Assembly: GCF_023913735.1 (NCBI RefSeq)
Contig: NZ_JAMXBH010000016.1
Span: 42,527-106,526, forward strand
Origin: Pseudarthrobacter raffinosi
GTDB lineage: Bacteria; Actinomycetota; Actinomycetes; Actinomycetales; Micrococcaceae
Reading direction: 5' to 3'
Length of the DNA stretch: 64,000 nucleotides
In this document: piece by piece, positions 24,720 to 33,793 of the stretch
Layout: each line of letters starts with the position of its first letter
How positions within the stretch are numbered: position 1 is the first letter of the stretch
Notes under the pieces: generated by a model
What the model saw: only the letters and a program-made list of their open reading frames with translations
The model's database searches: none
What the model was told of the DNA's origin: nothing
Made by a program: the position numbers and the translations under genes

Positions 24720-27614
24720 GTGGCACTCACCCTCGCACCGGCGCCTGGCGGGCGCCGGCAGGCTTTCCGCGTCGCCGTGCGGATGGCGCGGCGCGATATC
24801 CGCCGCCACAAGGGGCGTTCCCTTCTGATCATCCTGCTCATCATGCTCCCCGTGGCGGGAATGACCGGGGCGGCCACGTTGGTCCAGAGCATGCAGGAGA
24901 CCGCGGCCGAACGCGTGCAGTACCAGCTCGGTACCACCCAGGCGCGGTTCCGGCCCATGCCCATGGCCAACGGGATCATGGTCCAGGACCCGGTCGAAGA
25001 GCTGCACATCACCACGAACAACTGGGACACTAACCCCGACTTCACGCCTACTGATCCGCAGGATGCGATTCCAGCCGGCTACGACGTGCTCACAGAATCC
25101 ACGCTGGACCTCACCGCCGAGTCGGGTGCGGCGCACGTGCGTTTGGTGGGCCGGGCAGTGGACGCCATGGCCCCGGCATTTGCCGGAAAATACACGCTAC
25201 TGGACGGCAGGGCCCCCGGGACCGATGCCGAGATGCTCGTATCGCCGGGGCTGCTGGAGCGGTTCGGGCTGGAACTGGGGGAGGAACTGGCGACGTCGGC
25301 CGGGACGTTTGTCGCGGTCGGAACGCTCCGCGATGCGGGCTATTCGGACAGCAACTCCATCGTCTACCTCAGGCCCGGCCAGGGCAGCGTTGGCGCCCCG
25401 GCGCCTGCCTCCGCCGGTCCGCCGCCGACCGCGTCGGCCATCAAGGCCACCATGTATTACCTGGTGGGTTCCGAGCCGGTGACCTGGAGCCGGGTCCTGG
25501 CGGCCAACGCCGTGGGTGTCACGGTGCTGTCCAGGTCTGTGGTGCTGAATCCGCCGTCCCAAGAGGAACGCGGGCCGGAGGGCGCAGGGACCTCATCGAG
25601 CGCGTCGCTGCCCCTCACCACCTACGCGGCCGGGGCGCTCCTGGGCGCCCTCGCATTGCTGGAGGTGGGCCTGCTGGCGGGAGCCGCGTTCGCCGTGGGC
25701 GCCAAGGGGCAGGTCCGGGAGTTGGCCCTGCTCGCCGCGACGGGGGCCGAAAGCCCCACTATCCGCTCGGTGGTGATGGCGGCTGGCCTGTGGCTCGGCG
25801 GCCTTGGCGTGGCGGCCGGCGCTGCTGTGGGACTCGTAGCCGCCGCCGTGGTGGTGATCGTGGCACGCCTGAACGGATCGGTCCGTTTTCCGGGCTTCCA
25901 TCCGGACGCTTTGTTGACGGTCCTGGTGATGGTCATGGGCTACGTGGCGTGCCTGCTGGCTGCCTTGGCCCCTGCGCGGCAGGTGGCGCGCCAGGCCGTT
26001 CTGGGCGCGCTCAAATCGGGGCGGGCCCCGGCGTCGGCCGGCAAGGCGTCCACCGTGGTGGGTGCTGCCCTGCTGGGCGTTGCCGCCGCGGCCCTCGCCG
26101 CCGGCACGTGGCTTGCCGCCAACAGCGAAGACCCCGACGTGTTCATTTCCAGGACTCCGGTCATTGCCTGGTTCCTGCTGGGAGGCGCGGTACTGGGCGT
26201 CACATCGCTGGTGCTGCTGACCGGCAAGCTGGTGGCCCTCCTGGCCAAGCGTGCCGGACGGCTCCCCCTGGCTGCGCGAATGGCCGCCCGTGACTCGTCC
26301 CGCAACCGCAGCAGGACAGTTCCGGCGGTTGCCGCAGTCCTCGCGGCCGCCACCCTGGCCAGTGCCGGCATGGTGCTGGCCGCCAGCCAGCAGGCGAACG
26401 AGCAGCAAAACCACTACTGGTCCGCGTTGAAGAACCAGGCTGTCCTGCCGCTGTCCGTGTGGCAACCCCCACTGGCTGACGGAACAATGCCGGATCCGGC
26501 GCGGATTGACCCTGCTGCGGTGGCGTCCGCATTGGATGGGGCGGTGGACATCGTCGAATGGACCGCGGTAGTGCGAACTTCCGCTACCCGGAACTGCGAA
26601 ATGCGGCCCGAACTGGCCGACGCGTCGCCGGCACAGACGCCGACGTCGAGCTGCCTGCAATATTCGCTGGCCACGCCGGAGGGTAACGCGTGCCCTGTGA
26701 CCGCCGGCCAGCGCGTCCTTGATCCGGAGGATTGGCGTTGCCGGGGAGCGATGCGTCCCTACGAGACGCAGGGACGTATCAACTCCGTCATCGTCGGAAG
26801 TGCCGATGACGTGGAAAGGCTCTTCGGAACGGCTCCCACGGCGGAAGCCCGCGACGTGCTGGCGGCCGGAGGCATGGTGGTGACCAACCCGGTGTTCGTC
26901 CGCGACGGGCATGCGTCCCTGGTGGCGGAGGACGTTCGCAAACCGGCGCCCGGCGACCCCGCCACTGGCGCCTTCCTGGGGTACCAGGAGACGGGGCGGA
27001 CGGATGTGGCTGCGGTAGTGCTGGAGCCGGAAGTCGACGTGCAGTATTACGGCGTTGTGTCCCCGGAGGGTGCCGCGGCCGCAGGGATGCGCCTGGATGA
27101 CAGCGCGCTGCTGGTCCAGCTCACCGCCTACCCGGATGCCGCCCAGATGGACAAGGTGTCTGCCGCCCTCGCCGGCGTCTATGCGGGCCGCTACGGGTCA
27201 ATGTACGTGGAGCCCGGAGCCGAGCGGGACGCCTCGCTGATCCTCTGGGCCATCGTGGGCCTGGGCGCGGTGATCACACTCAGCGCGGCAGGCATCACCA
27301 CGGGCCTGTCCATGGCGGACTCGCGGAAAGACCATGTCACCCTTGCCGGGGTGGGTGCGGCCCCGCGCTTGCGAAAGGCGCTCGCGGGTTCGCAGGCGCT
27401 GATGACGGCGGGGCTCGGAACTGTGTTGGGAAGTGTTGCCGGGATAGTGCCGGCCGTGCTGCTGGTGACCGCAACCGGGATGGCGCGGACCGCCGTCGTT
27501 CCCTGGCTCCAGCTCGTGGCGCTGCTGATCGCGGTGCCGCTCACCGGTGCGGCCTTGGCTTGGCTGTTTACGCGGGCGGGGCTTCCGGTGTCCCGCCGGG
27601 AGGTGGGGACCTGA
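24720..27614 (+). CDS. FtsX-like ABC transporter permease
   Basis: A 964-residue membrane protein. A first membrane helix (SLLIILLIMLPVAGMTGAATLV) is followed by a large extracytoplasmic domain (about 50-300), a group of four or five helices (about 305-495), a further helix near residue 535, a second extracellular domain (about 555-830), and three final helices (about 840-955). This doubled FtsX layout is common in actinobacterial export or resistance systems. GTG at 24720 starts one base after the ATPase stop. The substrate is unknown; antimicrobial peptide efflux or envelope maintenance are the usual roles. Confidence 0.9.
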   Translation: MALTLAPAPGGRRQAFRVAVRMARRDIRRHKGRSLLIILLIMLPVAGMTGAATLVQSMQETAAERVQYQLGTTQARFRPMPMANGIMVQDPVEELHITTNNWDTNPDFTPTDPQDAIPAGYDVLTESTLDLTAESGAAHVRLVGRAVDAMAPAFAGKYTLLDGRAPGTDAEMLVSPGLLERFGLELGEELATSAGTFVAVGTLRDAGYSDSNSIVYLRPGQGSVGAPAPASAGPPPTASAIKATMYYLVGSEPVTWSRVLAANAVGVTVLSRSVVLNPPSQEERGPEGAGTSSSASLPLTTYAAGALLGALALLEVGLLAGAAFAVGAKGQVRELALLAATGAESPTIRSVVMAAGLWLGGLGVAAGAAVGLVAAAVVVIVARLNGSVRFPGFHPDALLTVLVMVMGYVACLLAALAPARQVARQAVLGALKSGRAPASAGKASTVVGAALLGVAAAALAAGTWLAANSEDPDVFISRTPVIAWFLLGGAVLGVTSLVLLTGKLVALLAKRAGRLPLAARMAARDSSRNRSRTVPAVAAVLAAATLASAGMVLAASQQANEQQNHYWSALKNQAVLPLSVWQPPLADGTMPDPARIDPAAVASALDGAVDIVEWTAVVRTSATRNCEMRPELADASPAQTPTSSCLQYSLATPEGNACPVTAGQRVLDPEDWRCRGAMRPYETQGRINSVIVGSADDVERLFGTAPTAEARDVLAAGGMVVTNPVFVRDGHASLVAEDVRKPAPGDPATGAFLGYQETGRTDVAAVVLEPEVDVQYYGVVSPEGAAAAGMRLDDSALLVQLTAYPDAAQMDKVSAALAGVYAGRYGSMYVEPGAERDASLILWAIVGLGAVITLSAAGITTGLSMADSRKDHVTLAGVGAAPRLRKALAGSQALMTAGLGTVLGSVAGIVPAVLLVTATGMARTAVVPWLQLVALLIAVPLTGAALAWLFTRAGLPVSRREVGT

Positions 27615-27752
27615 GCGGTACGGGGGGGAGCTGAGCAGGGGAGCGCCGTAATTAGGTCACACAGTTGGGTCTTTTTGATTGGGCCCAACAGGCCTACCGT
27701 GGGGCCTAGGACGCTGTCCGTCCCGGACGGCCGAAATACGGAGGGACCTCTT

Positions 27753-28037
27753 ATGACAACGCATGTTGCCGATTGCAGTGTTACCCGTTGCTCGTTTAAT
27801 GACCACGAAGGCTGTACGGCCCACGCCATCACGGTGGGCGGAAGCAAAGACCACGCCAGCTGCGCCACGTTCATCGACACGGGCATCCATGGCGGGCTGC
27901 CCAAGGTCTTGGCAGATGTCGGAGCATGCCAGCGCTCCGAGTGCATCCACAACGACCACCTGATGTGCAACGCCCCCGAAGTCCATGTTGGCCCGGGCGC
28001 TGACAACGCGGACTGCCTTACTTACGCACACGCGTAG
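27753..28037 (+). CDS. Small cysteine-rich DUF1540 protein
   Basis: A 94-residue protein made of two DUF1540-like modules. Each has the pattern CxxxxCxxN followed by CxAxxIxV-like and a late Cys: module 1 is DCSVTRCSFNDHEGCTAHAI with CATF, module 2 is ACQRSECIHNDHLMCNAPEV with CLTY. The spaced cysteines suggest metal binding, but no function is established. It starts at ATG 27753 after a strong GGAGGG at seven bases. It stands alone between the ABC operon and cstA, with a terminator after it. Confidence 0.88.
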   Translation: MTTHVADCSVTRCSFNDHEGCTAHAITVGGSKDHASCATFIDTGIHGGLPKVLADVGACQRSECIHNDHLMCNAPEVHVGPGADNADCLTYAHA

Positions 28038-28068
28038 CAACGGCTCCCGCTCGGGATTAGTCACGAAG

Positions 28069-28102
28069 GCCTCCGTCCAGGAAACCTTGAACGGGGGCTT
28101 TT
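28069..28102 (+). terminator. Terminator after the DUF1540 gene
   Basis: GCCTCCGTCCAGG pairs with CCTTGAACGGGGGC through G-U pairs and one bulge, with an AAA loop, and ends in TTTT. It begins 31 bases past the stop. Confidence 0.7.
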
Positions 28103-28237
28103 GTGCGCTCGGCGACTCCCGCCTGCCGTTCACCGCAATGACACGCGGCGCGGGGACAATGCCGCGTCCTCGTTGGTGAGGCGTTGGTAGGGTGCCTTTG
28201 AGCAACTCACTGAAGCACCAATTCTCAAGGAGGAGAC

Positions 28238-30541
28238 ATGGCCAGCAGGCCTGACGAACCGGTACGTGCAGCGAAAGGAAGCGGCCCATTGACCGCCGAT
28301 CCGAAGCTTCCGCCAACGGCAGTGGATGAGGCCGTCCGCGAGGCTGAGGACAAGAAATGGACCCCGGCCAAGATCGCCCTGTGGGCAGCCATCGCACTGC
28401 TCGGCGGCGTCGCCTGGTTCATGCTGGCCATCGTCCGGGGCGAAACCGTCAATGCGATCTGGTTCGTTTTTGCCTCGGTCTGTACCTACCTGATCGGTTA
28501 CCGCTTCTACTCCAAGGTGATCGAACGCCTCATCACCAAGCCGGATGACCGCCGCGCCACGCCGGCGGAATACAAGGCTGACGGCAAGGACTATGTCCGC
28601 ACGGACCGCAACGTGCTGTTCGGCCACCACTTCGCCGCCATCGCGGGTGCCGGCCCGCTGGTCGGACCCATCATCGCGGCCCAGATGGGCTACCTCCCCG
28701 GCACCATCTGGATCATCATCGGCGTTGTGCTCGCAGGTGCTGTCCAGGACTACCTGGTGATGTTCTTCTCCATGCGCCGCGGCGGCCGTTCCCTCGGCCA
28801 GATGGCCCGCGAAGAACTGGGCGTCATCGGCGGCACGGCAGCACTGATCGCCACGCTGCTCATCATGGTGATCATCGTGGCGATCCTCGCGCTCGTCGTC
28901 GTCAACGCCCTGGGCGAAAGCCCGTGGGGCGTGTTCTCGGTGGGCATGACCATCCCGATTGCGCTGTTTATGGGCGTCTACCTGCGCTACATCCGGCCGG
29001 GCAAGATCATGGAAGTCTCCCTGATCGGCTTTGTGCTCCTGATGGCCGCGATCATCGGCGGCGGCCTGGTGGCGGAGACCGAATGGGGCTCCGCGTTCTT
29101 CACCCTGGACAAGGTGACCATTGCCTGGGGCCTCATTGTCTATGGCTTCATTGCCGCCATCCTTCCGGTCTGGCTGCTCCTGGCCCCCCGCGATTACCTC
29201 TCCACGTTTATGAAGATCGGCGTGATCGTGATGCTGGCACTGGCCATCATCGTGGTCCGCCCGGAGATCACTGTCCCGGCCTTCAGCGAGTTCGCCAGCA
29301 GGGACAATGGACCTGTCTTCCCCGGTGCCCTGTTCCCGTTCCTGTTTGTCACCATTGCCTGCGGGGCCCTATCCGGCTTCCACGCCCTGATCTCCTCGGG
29401 CACTACCCCGAAACTCATCGAGAAGGAACGCCAGACCCGTTTCATCGGTTACGGCGGCATGCTGATGGAGTCGTTTGTGGCCATCATGGCGCTCGTCGCG
29501 GCCATCTCCATTGACCGCGGGCTGTACTTTGCCATGAACTCGCCGGCCGCCCTGACCGGCGGCACGGTGGAAACCGCGGCCGCCTGGGTCAACAGCCTTG
29601 GCCTCGCCGGAGTCAACGTCAACCCGGCCATGCTCGCGGAGACGGCAGCCAACGTCGGGGAGCAAAGCATTGTGTCCCGGACCGGCGGCGCGCCCACACT
29701 TGCCGTGGGACTCGCCCACATCATGCAGCAGTTCATCGGCGGGACGGCCCTGATGGCGTTCTGGTACCACTTCGCCATTATGTTCGAGGCGCTGTTTATC
29801 CTCACCGCGGTCGACGCCGGTACACGCGTTGCGCGCTTTATGCTGCAGGACTCCATCGGCAACTTCATCCCGAAGTTCAAGGAGCACTCGTGGCGGCCGG
29901 GAGCCTGGCTGTGCACCGCCGTTATGGTGGCCGCCTGGGGTGCCGTGCTGCTCATGGGCGTGACCGATCCGCTGGGTGGCATCAACACGCTGTTCCCGCT
30001 GTTCGGCATCGCCAACCAGCTGCTGGCCGCGATCGCGCTGTCTGTGTGCCTGGCCATCGTCGCCAAGCGGGGGAGTTTCAAGTACCTCTGGATCGTGGCC
30101 GTACCGCTGGCGTTCGCCGCCGTGGTGACTATCACCGCGAGCTACCAGAAGATCTTCTCGTCAACGCCTGCCGTCGGCTACTTCGCCAACAACGCAGCCT
30201 TCAGCAAGGCACTCGCGGACGGCAAGACCGAGTTCGGCACAGCCAAGAGCGTCGCGGCCATGGAAGCCGTGGTGCGCAACACCGCCATCCAGGGCTGGCT
30301 GTCCGTCATCTTTGTGGTGTTGAGCATCATCGTCATCGCCATGGCCTTGGTGGCCACCATCAAGGCCTTCCGCAACCATTCGGCTGGGTTGCCGAACGTT
30401 GACAACGAGGACGAGGCCCGGCCGTCGAAGGTCTTCGCACCCGCCGGGCTGATCCCCACACCCGCGGAACGTGAGCTGCAGGCCGAGTGGAACAAGCTGC
30501 CGGCCGAGCTGCGGTTCGAAAGGGCAGGTCACCACAAATGA
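28238..30541 (+). CDS. cstA: Carbon starvation protein A (pyruvate/peptide transporter family)
   Basis: A 767-residue integral membrane protein with around 16-18 hydrophobic segments. The CstA core begins with FGHHFAAIAGAGPLVGPIIAAQMGYLPG after an N-terminal cytoplasmic tail of about 45 residues. Other conserved stretches are GAVQDYLVMFFSMRRGGRSLGQM, FHALISSGTTPK and FEALFILTAVDAGTR. The family takes up peptides or pyruvate when carbon is short. AGGAGGAG precedes ATG 28238 by five bases. The small YbdD/YjiX-like gene starts within its stop codon, the same pairing as in enterobacteria. Confidence 0.95.
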   Translation: MASRPDEPVRAAKGSGPLTADPKLPPTAVDEAVREAEDKKWTPAKIALWAAIALLGGVAWFMLAIVRGETVNAIWFVFASVCTYLIGYRFYSKVIERLITKPDDRRATPAEYKADGKDYVRTDRNVLFGHHFAAIAGAGPLVGPIIAAQMGYLPGTIWIIIGVVLAGAVQDYLVMFFSMRRGGRSLGQMAREELGVIGGTAALIATLLIMVIIVAILALVVVNALGESPWGVFSVGMTIPIALFMGVYLRYIRPGKIMEVSLIGFVLLMAAIIGGGLVAETEWGSAFFTLDKVTIAWGLIVYGFIAAILPVWLLLAPRDYLSTFMKIGVIVMLALAIIVVRPEITVPAFSEFASRDNGPVFPGALFPFLFVTIACGALSGFHALISSGTTPKLIEKERQTRFIGYGGMLMESFVAIMALVAAISIDRGLYFAMNSPAALTGGTVETAAAWVNSLGLAGVNVNPAMLAETAANVGEQSIVSRTGGAPTLAVGLAHIMQQFIGGTALMAFWYHFAIMFEALFILTAVDAGTRVARFMLQDSIGNFIPKFKEHSWRPGAWLCTAVMVAAWGAVLLMGVTDPLGGINTLFPLFGIANQLLAAIALSVCLAIVAKRGSFKYLWIVAVPLAFAAVVTITASYQKIFSSTPAVGYFANNAAFSKALADGKTEFGTAKSVAAMEAVVRNTAIQGWLSVIFVVLSIIVIAMALVATIKAFRNHSAGLPNVDNEDEARPSKVFAPAGLIPTPAERELQAEWNKLPAELRFERAGHHK

Positions 30542-30741
30542 GCCCCGGTCTGGCCGCGGTCGCAACAGGGTTCCGGGGTTTCGCCCGGTTCCTCGGCGGC
30601 GTGCTCGGTGCTGATGCGTACGCCAAGTACCTGGAGCACCACCACGCGGCCGGACACGGGGAGCCACCTCTGACGGAACGCGAGTTCTGGCGGGACCGGA
30701 CGGACCGCCAGGACTCCAACCCGCAGGGCCGGTGCTGCTGA
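30538..30741 (+). CDS. YbdD/YjiX family small protein, partner of CstA
   Basis: A 67-residue protein. The core RFLGGVLGADAYAKYLEHHHAAG followed by PLTEREFWRDRTDRQDSNPQGRCC matches the YbdD/YjiX (DUF466) family. These small proteins are encoded right after cstA or btsT and are needed for transporter activity in enterobacteria. ATG 30538 overlaps the cstA stop (ATGA), implying coupled translation. The frame is open upstream to 30487, but that start lies inside cstA and adds no family sequence. The Cys-Cys end is noteworthy. Confidence 0.9.
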   Translation: MSPGLAAVATGFRGFARFLGGVLGADAYAKYLEHHHAAGHGEPPLTEREFWRDRTDRQDSNPQGRCC

Positions 30742-30749
30742 CGCTGACG

Positions 30750-30777
30750 GCCGGCCAGCCTTCACCGGCTGGCCGGC
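30750..30777 (+). terminator. Terminator of the cstA operon
   Basis: GCCGGCCAGCC and GGCTGGCCGGC form a perfect 11-bp stem with a six-base loop, nine bases past the stop. Only a short pyrimidine tail (TTCATC) follows. Confidence 0.75.
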
Positions 30778-30823
30778 TTCATCAACTGGACTGCCCGTCC
30801 TCGGCTCGTGAGAGTATGAACGC

Positions 30824-31510
30824 ATGAGCGATCCGACAGACACTCAGCCTGATGACGTACCCGTTGAGGGCAGGACCCTCGACAACGGCGAACCGGCCAT
30901 GCCGGCTGTGCCCATCCCGGCTGGAGCCGGCCCAGGCGCTGCAGGTCCGGCAACTACGGGCCCGGCGGCGTCGAGCACGTCACCCGGGAGCAAGGCCAAG
31001 GGCAGCAACCTGCAGGACCTCGTGGACGAGCCCGCGAAAGTCATGCGGATCGGCACTATGATCCGGCAGCTCCTGGCAGAGGTTAAGTCGGCACCGCTGG
31101 ACGACGCCGCGCGCGAACGCCTGGCCGAGATCCACGAACGTTCCATCAAGGAGCTGGAGGACGGGCTGGCACCGGAGCTCGTTGAAGAACTGGAACGGAT
31201 CAGCCTGCCCTTTCCGGAGAACACCACACCGTCCGACGCCGAGCTTCGGATCGCCCAGGCGCAGCTGGTGGGGTGGCTGGAAGGCCTCTTCCACGGCATC
31301 CAGACGGCCATCGCCGCCCAGCACGCCGCACGGGAGCAGGCCGCCGCGCAGCTGCACCTGAAGCAGCTTCCGCCGGGCACCATGATCGCCCCTGGCGTGG
31401 TTATCGGGGAGAACGGCGAGCCGCAGAGGGCCGCCGCCAGCCAGCATTCCGGTCCGGTGCAGTCAGGCCGGCCGGAGGACCCGGACCACGGTCCCGGCCA
31501 GTACCTCTAG
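30824..31510 (+). CDS. bpa: Bacterial proteasome activator Bpa/PafE
   Basis: An ATP-independent ring activator that opens the 20S proteasome and feeds it unfolded proteins. The 228-residue protein has a disordered Pro/Ala/Gly-rich N-terminus (about 1-65), a helical core (about 68-190: DEPAKVMRIGTMIRQLLAEVKSAPLD through PPGTMIAPGVVIG), and a flexible tail that ends in GQYL. That end is the HbYX-like motif that docks between proteasome alpha subunits, as in the mycobacterial protein. Proteasome genes themselves are not in this window. The next gene starts eight bases downstream, so the two are probably co-transcribed. Confidence 0.92.
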   Translation: MSDPTDTQPDDVPVEGRTLDNGEPAMPAVPIPAGAGPGAAGPATTGPAASSTSPGSKAKGSNLQDLVDEPAKVMRIGTMIRQLLAEVKSAPLDDAARERLAEIHERSIKELEDGLAPELVEELERISLPFPENTTPSDAELRIAQAQLVGWLEGLFHGIQTAIAAQHAAREQAAAQLHLKQLPPGTMIAPGVVIGENGEPQRAAASQHSGPVQSGRPEDPDHGPGQYL

Positions 31511-31518
31511 GTTCCTGC

Positions 31519-31998
31519 GTGGGATTCTTAACTGCCGCCCGCCAAGGGCGCAAAGACGATGCTGAGCTGGGGAAGGGCCTTTGGCGCCGCGCCCACGATC
31601 GCTTCCACCGGGGCCTGGACCGCTATCACCAGGTCCTCGAAGGTGTCGAAGACGAGCAGCTTTATGCCGAACTGGTGGAAGTAGCCAACGAGCTGGCGGG
31701 GCTCATGGAGCGCGTCCGTGTTGTTTGCGTCGAAGCCCAGCGGCGGTCGCCCAGCGAAGGTCTGGACATTCCCGGGGACTTGGCAGGTGTACACCGGTCG
31801 TTGTCGAAGGCAGGCAATTCGCTGGCCACCACCGCCGAGGCTGCCGCCATGCTGCGGCTTGCCGTCGGTCCCATCCCGATGGGGGCGGCTTCGGTGCGCC
31901 GCCGCGCGGAATCGGTGTTTGAGCAGGTGGCCGACGCCGAACGACGCCTCGCCGAGGATGCCGCCGCGGGTGGCCAGCCCGAAAGCCTTTCCGGCTGA
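31519..31998 (+). CDS. Hypothetical helical protein downstream of bpa
   Basis: A 159-residue protein without a signal peptide or membrane helix. It is predicted mainly alpha-helical, with AHDRFHRGLDRYHQVLEGVEDEQLYAELVEVANELAGLMERVRVVCVEAQRRSP and a C-terminal helix ASVRRRAESVFEQVADAERRL. I do not recognise a family. GTG 31519 is taken as the start because it follows the bpa stop by eight bases; the longer frame runs back through bpa. Co-transcription with bpa suggests, but does not show, a link to proteasome-dependent turnover. Confidence 0.7.
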   Translation: MGFLTAARQGRKDDAELGKGLWRRAHDRFHRGLDRYHQVLEGVEDEQLYAELVEVANELAGLMERVRVVCVEAQRRSPSEGLDIPGDLAGVHRSLSKAGNSLATTAEAAAMLRLAVGPIPMGAASVRRRAESVFEQVADAERRLAEDAAAGGQPESLSG

Positions 31999-32017
31999 GC
32001 GGTATTTCCGGATGACC

Positions 32018-32203
32018 TCAGGCGGCGATCCTGGCCTGCTCTATGGCAACAGCGTCGATAACGGCCCACGATTCCTCGGTGCCGCAGTTCCGGCTGGCGA
32101 AACGCTCGGCGTCCTTCAGGGAATCGAAGCTTTCACTGCTGATCCGGCCGCAATCGGCGTCGAAGTACGTGACAAGAAATTCCTGTGCAAGTTGGTTCTC
32201 CAT
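32018..32203 (-). CDS. Small hypothetical protein
   Basis: A 61-residue protein from ATG 32203, or 66 residues from an in-frame TTG at 32218. The sequence ENQLAQEFLVTYFDADCGRI, then SLKDAERFASRNCGTEESWAVIDAVAIEQ, reads as a small beta-alpha-beta unit. No family is recognised. It lies downstream of the convergent 159-residue gene and shares the strand with the next upstream gene (gap 39 bases), so it could be its operon partner. Confidence 0.5.
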   Translation of the reverse strand: MENQLAQEFLVTYFDADCGRISSESFDSLKDAERFASRNCGTEESWAVIDAVAIEQARIAA

Positions 32204-32242
32204 AAGTCCAGTCTGCAACCGGGGCTTGACATTAACCGTTCA

Positions 32243-33241
32243 TCAGTCCCGCGTGTTGCCCAGGCGTAGCACCCGCTCCTGCGCGAGCATGGCCGAACGT
32301 TTGGCCTTATCGGCTGCCCGGGCCGCCTGCTTGGCCTCGGCGGCCGCCGTGCCCAGGTTTTTCCTGGCGCTGTCCAGCTGCTCCTCCGCGGCTTTGAGCC
32401 GGTCGCGGAGCTCACGTGTTTCGCGGGTCAGGCCCGCGACTTCGGCCTCCGTGCCCGCCAGCTGACTTTGCCGGTCCGCGGCCAGCCGGGCGGACTCCTC
32501 TTCGGCTGCCATGGCCTCGCCCAAGGCAGCGTTGGCTTTCTCCAGCGCCGAGGGGGACGCCGGCCGCGGAGTCTCCCGGACAGCCTTGAGGCGCGGCTGG
32601 TCCGCGGGTTTGCGGGTGCCAGGTTCCGCCATCGTCCGTTCTTCCTCTTCTTCTTCCGGCACAGTGGCCGGTGGCTGTTTGGGACGGCCCTGCGTGGTGG
32701 CGCGTGGCGCCGGCACTGCCCCAGGCACCGCTACGGCCCCATCGAGATCAACCGTGTCCACGCCGTCGGCGGACAGCGCCTGGACCAGCAGTCCGCTTTG
32801 GACGGCGGCAGTGGCACCTTCGTCGGCGGTCATCGCCTGCAGGGTGCGCTCGACGTCGGCGGCGATGGTGGCGCTGATGCTGCGCCCCTGGCGTTCAGCA
32901 ACAGCGCGGGCGGTCTCGACGGCGGTCGCCAGCAGGGTGCGGCGCTCCCGCGCCAGTTCCCGGAGGGCGGCGGCGTCGAGGGATGTCTGGGCCGACCGCA
33001 TCCGTTGGCCGAGCTCGGAAAGCTGCGCGAGCGCTCCTGGCTCATGGATGGCCAGCATGTTGACCGCCCAGGCCGCCGCTGACGGTTTTGGCAACGCCTT
33101 GACGGCAGCCGGGAGATCCTTCCCGGAACCGGCGGCTGCCTTGGCTGCGGCGGTCCGGGCAGCCACAAACTCCTCGAAAGGCAGGGCATACAGTTCGAAC
33201 GCGATAGCCGTCAGCGCCTTGTCATCCATGCTCGCCATCAT
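32243..33241 (-). CDS. Hypothetical coiled-coil protein
   Basis: A 332-residue cytoplasmic protein of unknown function. The N-terminal 170 residues are helical and Ala-rich (ALTAIAFELYALPFEEFVAARTAAA, LPKPSAAAWAVNMLAIHEPGAL). An acidic and basic linker follows (about 185-230, with a run of five Glu). The C-terminal 100 residues (SALEKANAALGEAMAAEEESARLAADRQ through RAADKAKRSAMLAQERVLRL) form a long coiled coil. Similar proteins occur in Arthrobacter relatives, as far as I recall, but with no assigned role. ATG 33241, 33238 and 33229 are all possible starts. Confidence 0.75.
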   Translation of the reverse strand: MMASMDDKALTAIAFELYALPFEEFVAARTAAAKAAAGSGKDLPAAVKALPKPSAAAWAVNMLAIHEPGALAQLSELGQRMRSAQTSLDAAALRELARERRTLLATAVETARAVAERQGRSISATIAADVERTLQAMTADEGATAAVQSGLLVQALSADGVDTVDLDGAVAVPGAVPAPRATTQGRPKQPPATVPEEEEEERTMAEPGTRKPADQPRLKAVRETPRPASPSALEKANAALGEAMAAEEESARLAADRQSQLAGTEAEVAGLTRETRELRDRLKAAEEQLDSARKNLGTAAAEAKQAARAADKAKRSAMLAQERVLRLGNTRD

Positions 33242-33292
33242 AGGGGGCGGGCTCCAGAGCCGAAGGGTATGTGTGCCGCCTAGACTGGCCGC

Positions 33293-33793
33293 ATGAGAAG
33301 AGTGTGGGGGCTCCTTGTCCGGCCGGCCGTTCTGATGTTGGCAGTCTGCATCCCGGTTGCCGGCTGCTCGAACGTCTGTCCGGCCATTGGGTGGGTCAAC
33401 TCCATCACGGTTGAACTGGCGGGGGACGTCTCGCGTGTGGATACCGTGCAGCTGTGCGCCGATGGCGCTTGTTCGGAGTTACGACCGGAGCCTGGGACGG
33501 CAGCACCGCGCATTGTCGTGACAACACCGCTGGATGCCAGGGCTCCGCACACCCCGGAAGCCCAGCCCACCATGGCCCCGTTCTACGCTGAAAGGATCGA
33601 CGCCGATACCTGGCGGTTCACCGTCAGCATGAGCTCCCCTGAACACGTGACCGCTAAAGCGCTGTCTGCCACGGGCGAGGTCCTCGCCGAGAAGGAAGCC
33701 GACCTGGACTGGAAGCGGGTTGGCGGCTCGGCCCAGTGCGGCGGTCCCGGGGAAGCTTCGCCGGTCGAACTCACGGTCGGGCCGCGGCACTAG
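33293..33793 (+). CDS. Putative lipoprotein, unknown function
   Basis: A 166-residue exported protein. The N-terminus MRRVWGLLVRPAVLMLAVCIPVAGC is a lipoprotein signal peptide with lipobox VAGC, so Cys25 should be lipidated. The mature part looks like a small beta-rich domain with further cysteines (NVCPAI, QLCADGACSEL, SAQCGG) that could form disulfides. No family is recognised. Its stop overlaps the stop of the convergent nuclease gene by four bases. Confidence 0.72.
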   Translation: MRRVWGLLVRPAVLMLAVCIPVAGCSNVCPAIGWVNSITVELAGDVSRVDTVQLCADGACSELRPEPGTAAPRIVVTTPLDARAPHTPEAQPTMAPFYAERIDADTWRFTVSMSSPEHVTAKALSATGEVLAEKEADLDWKRVGGSAQCGGPGEASPVELTVGPRH

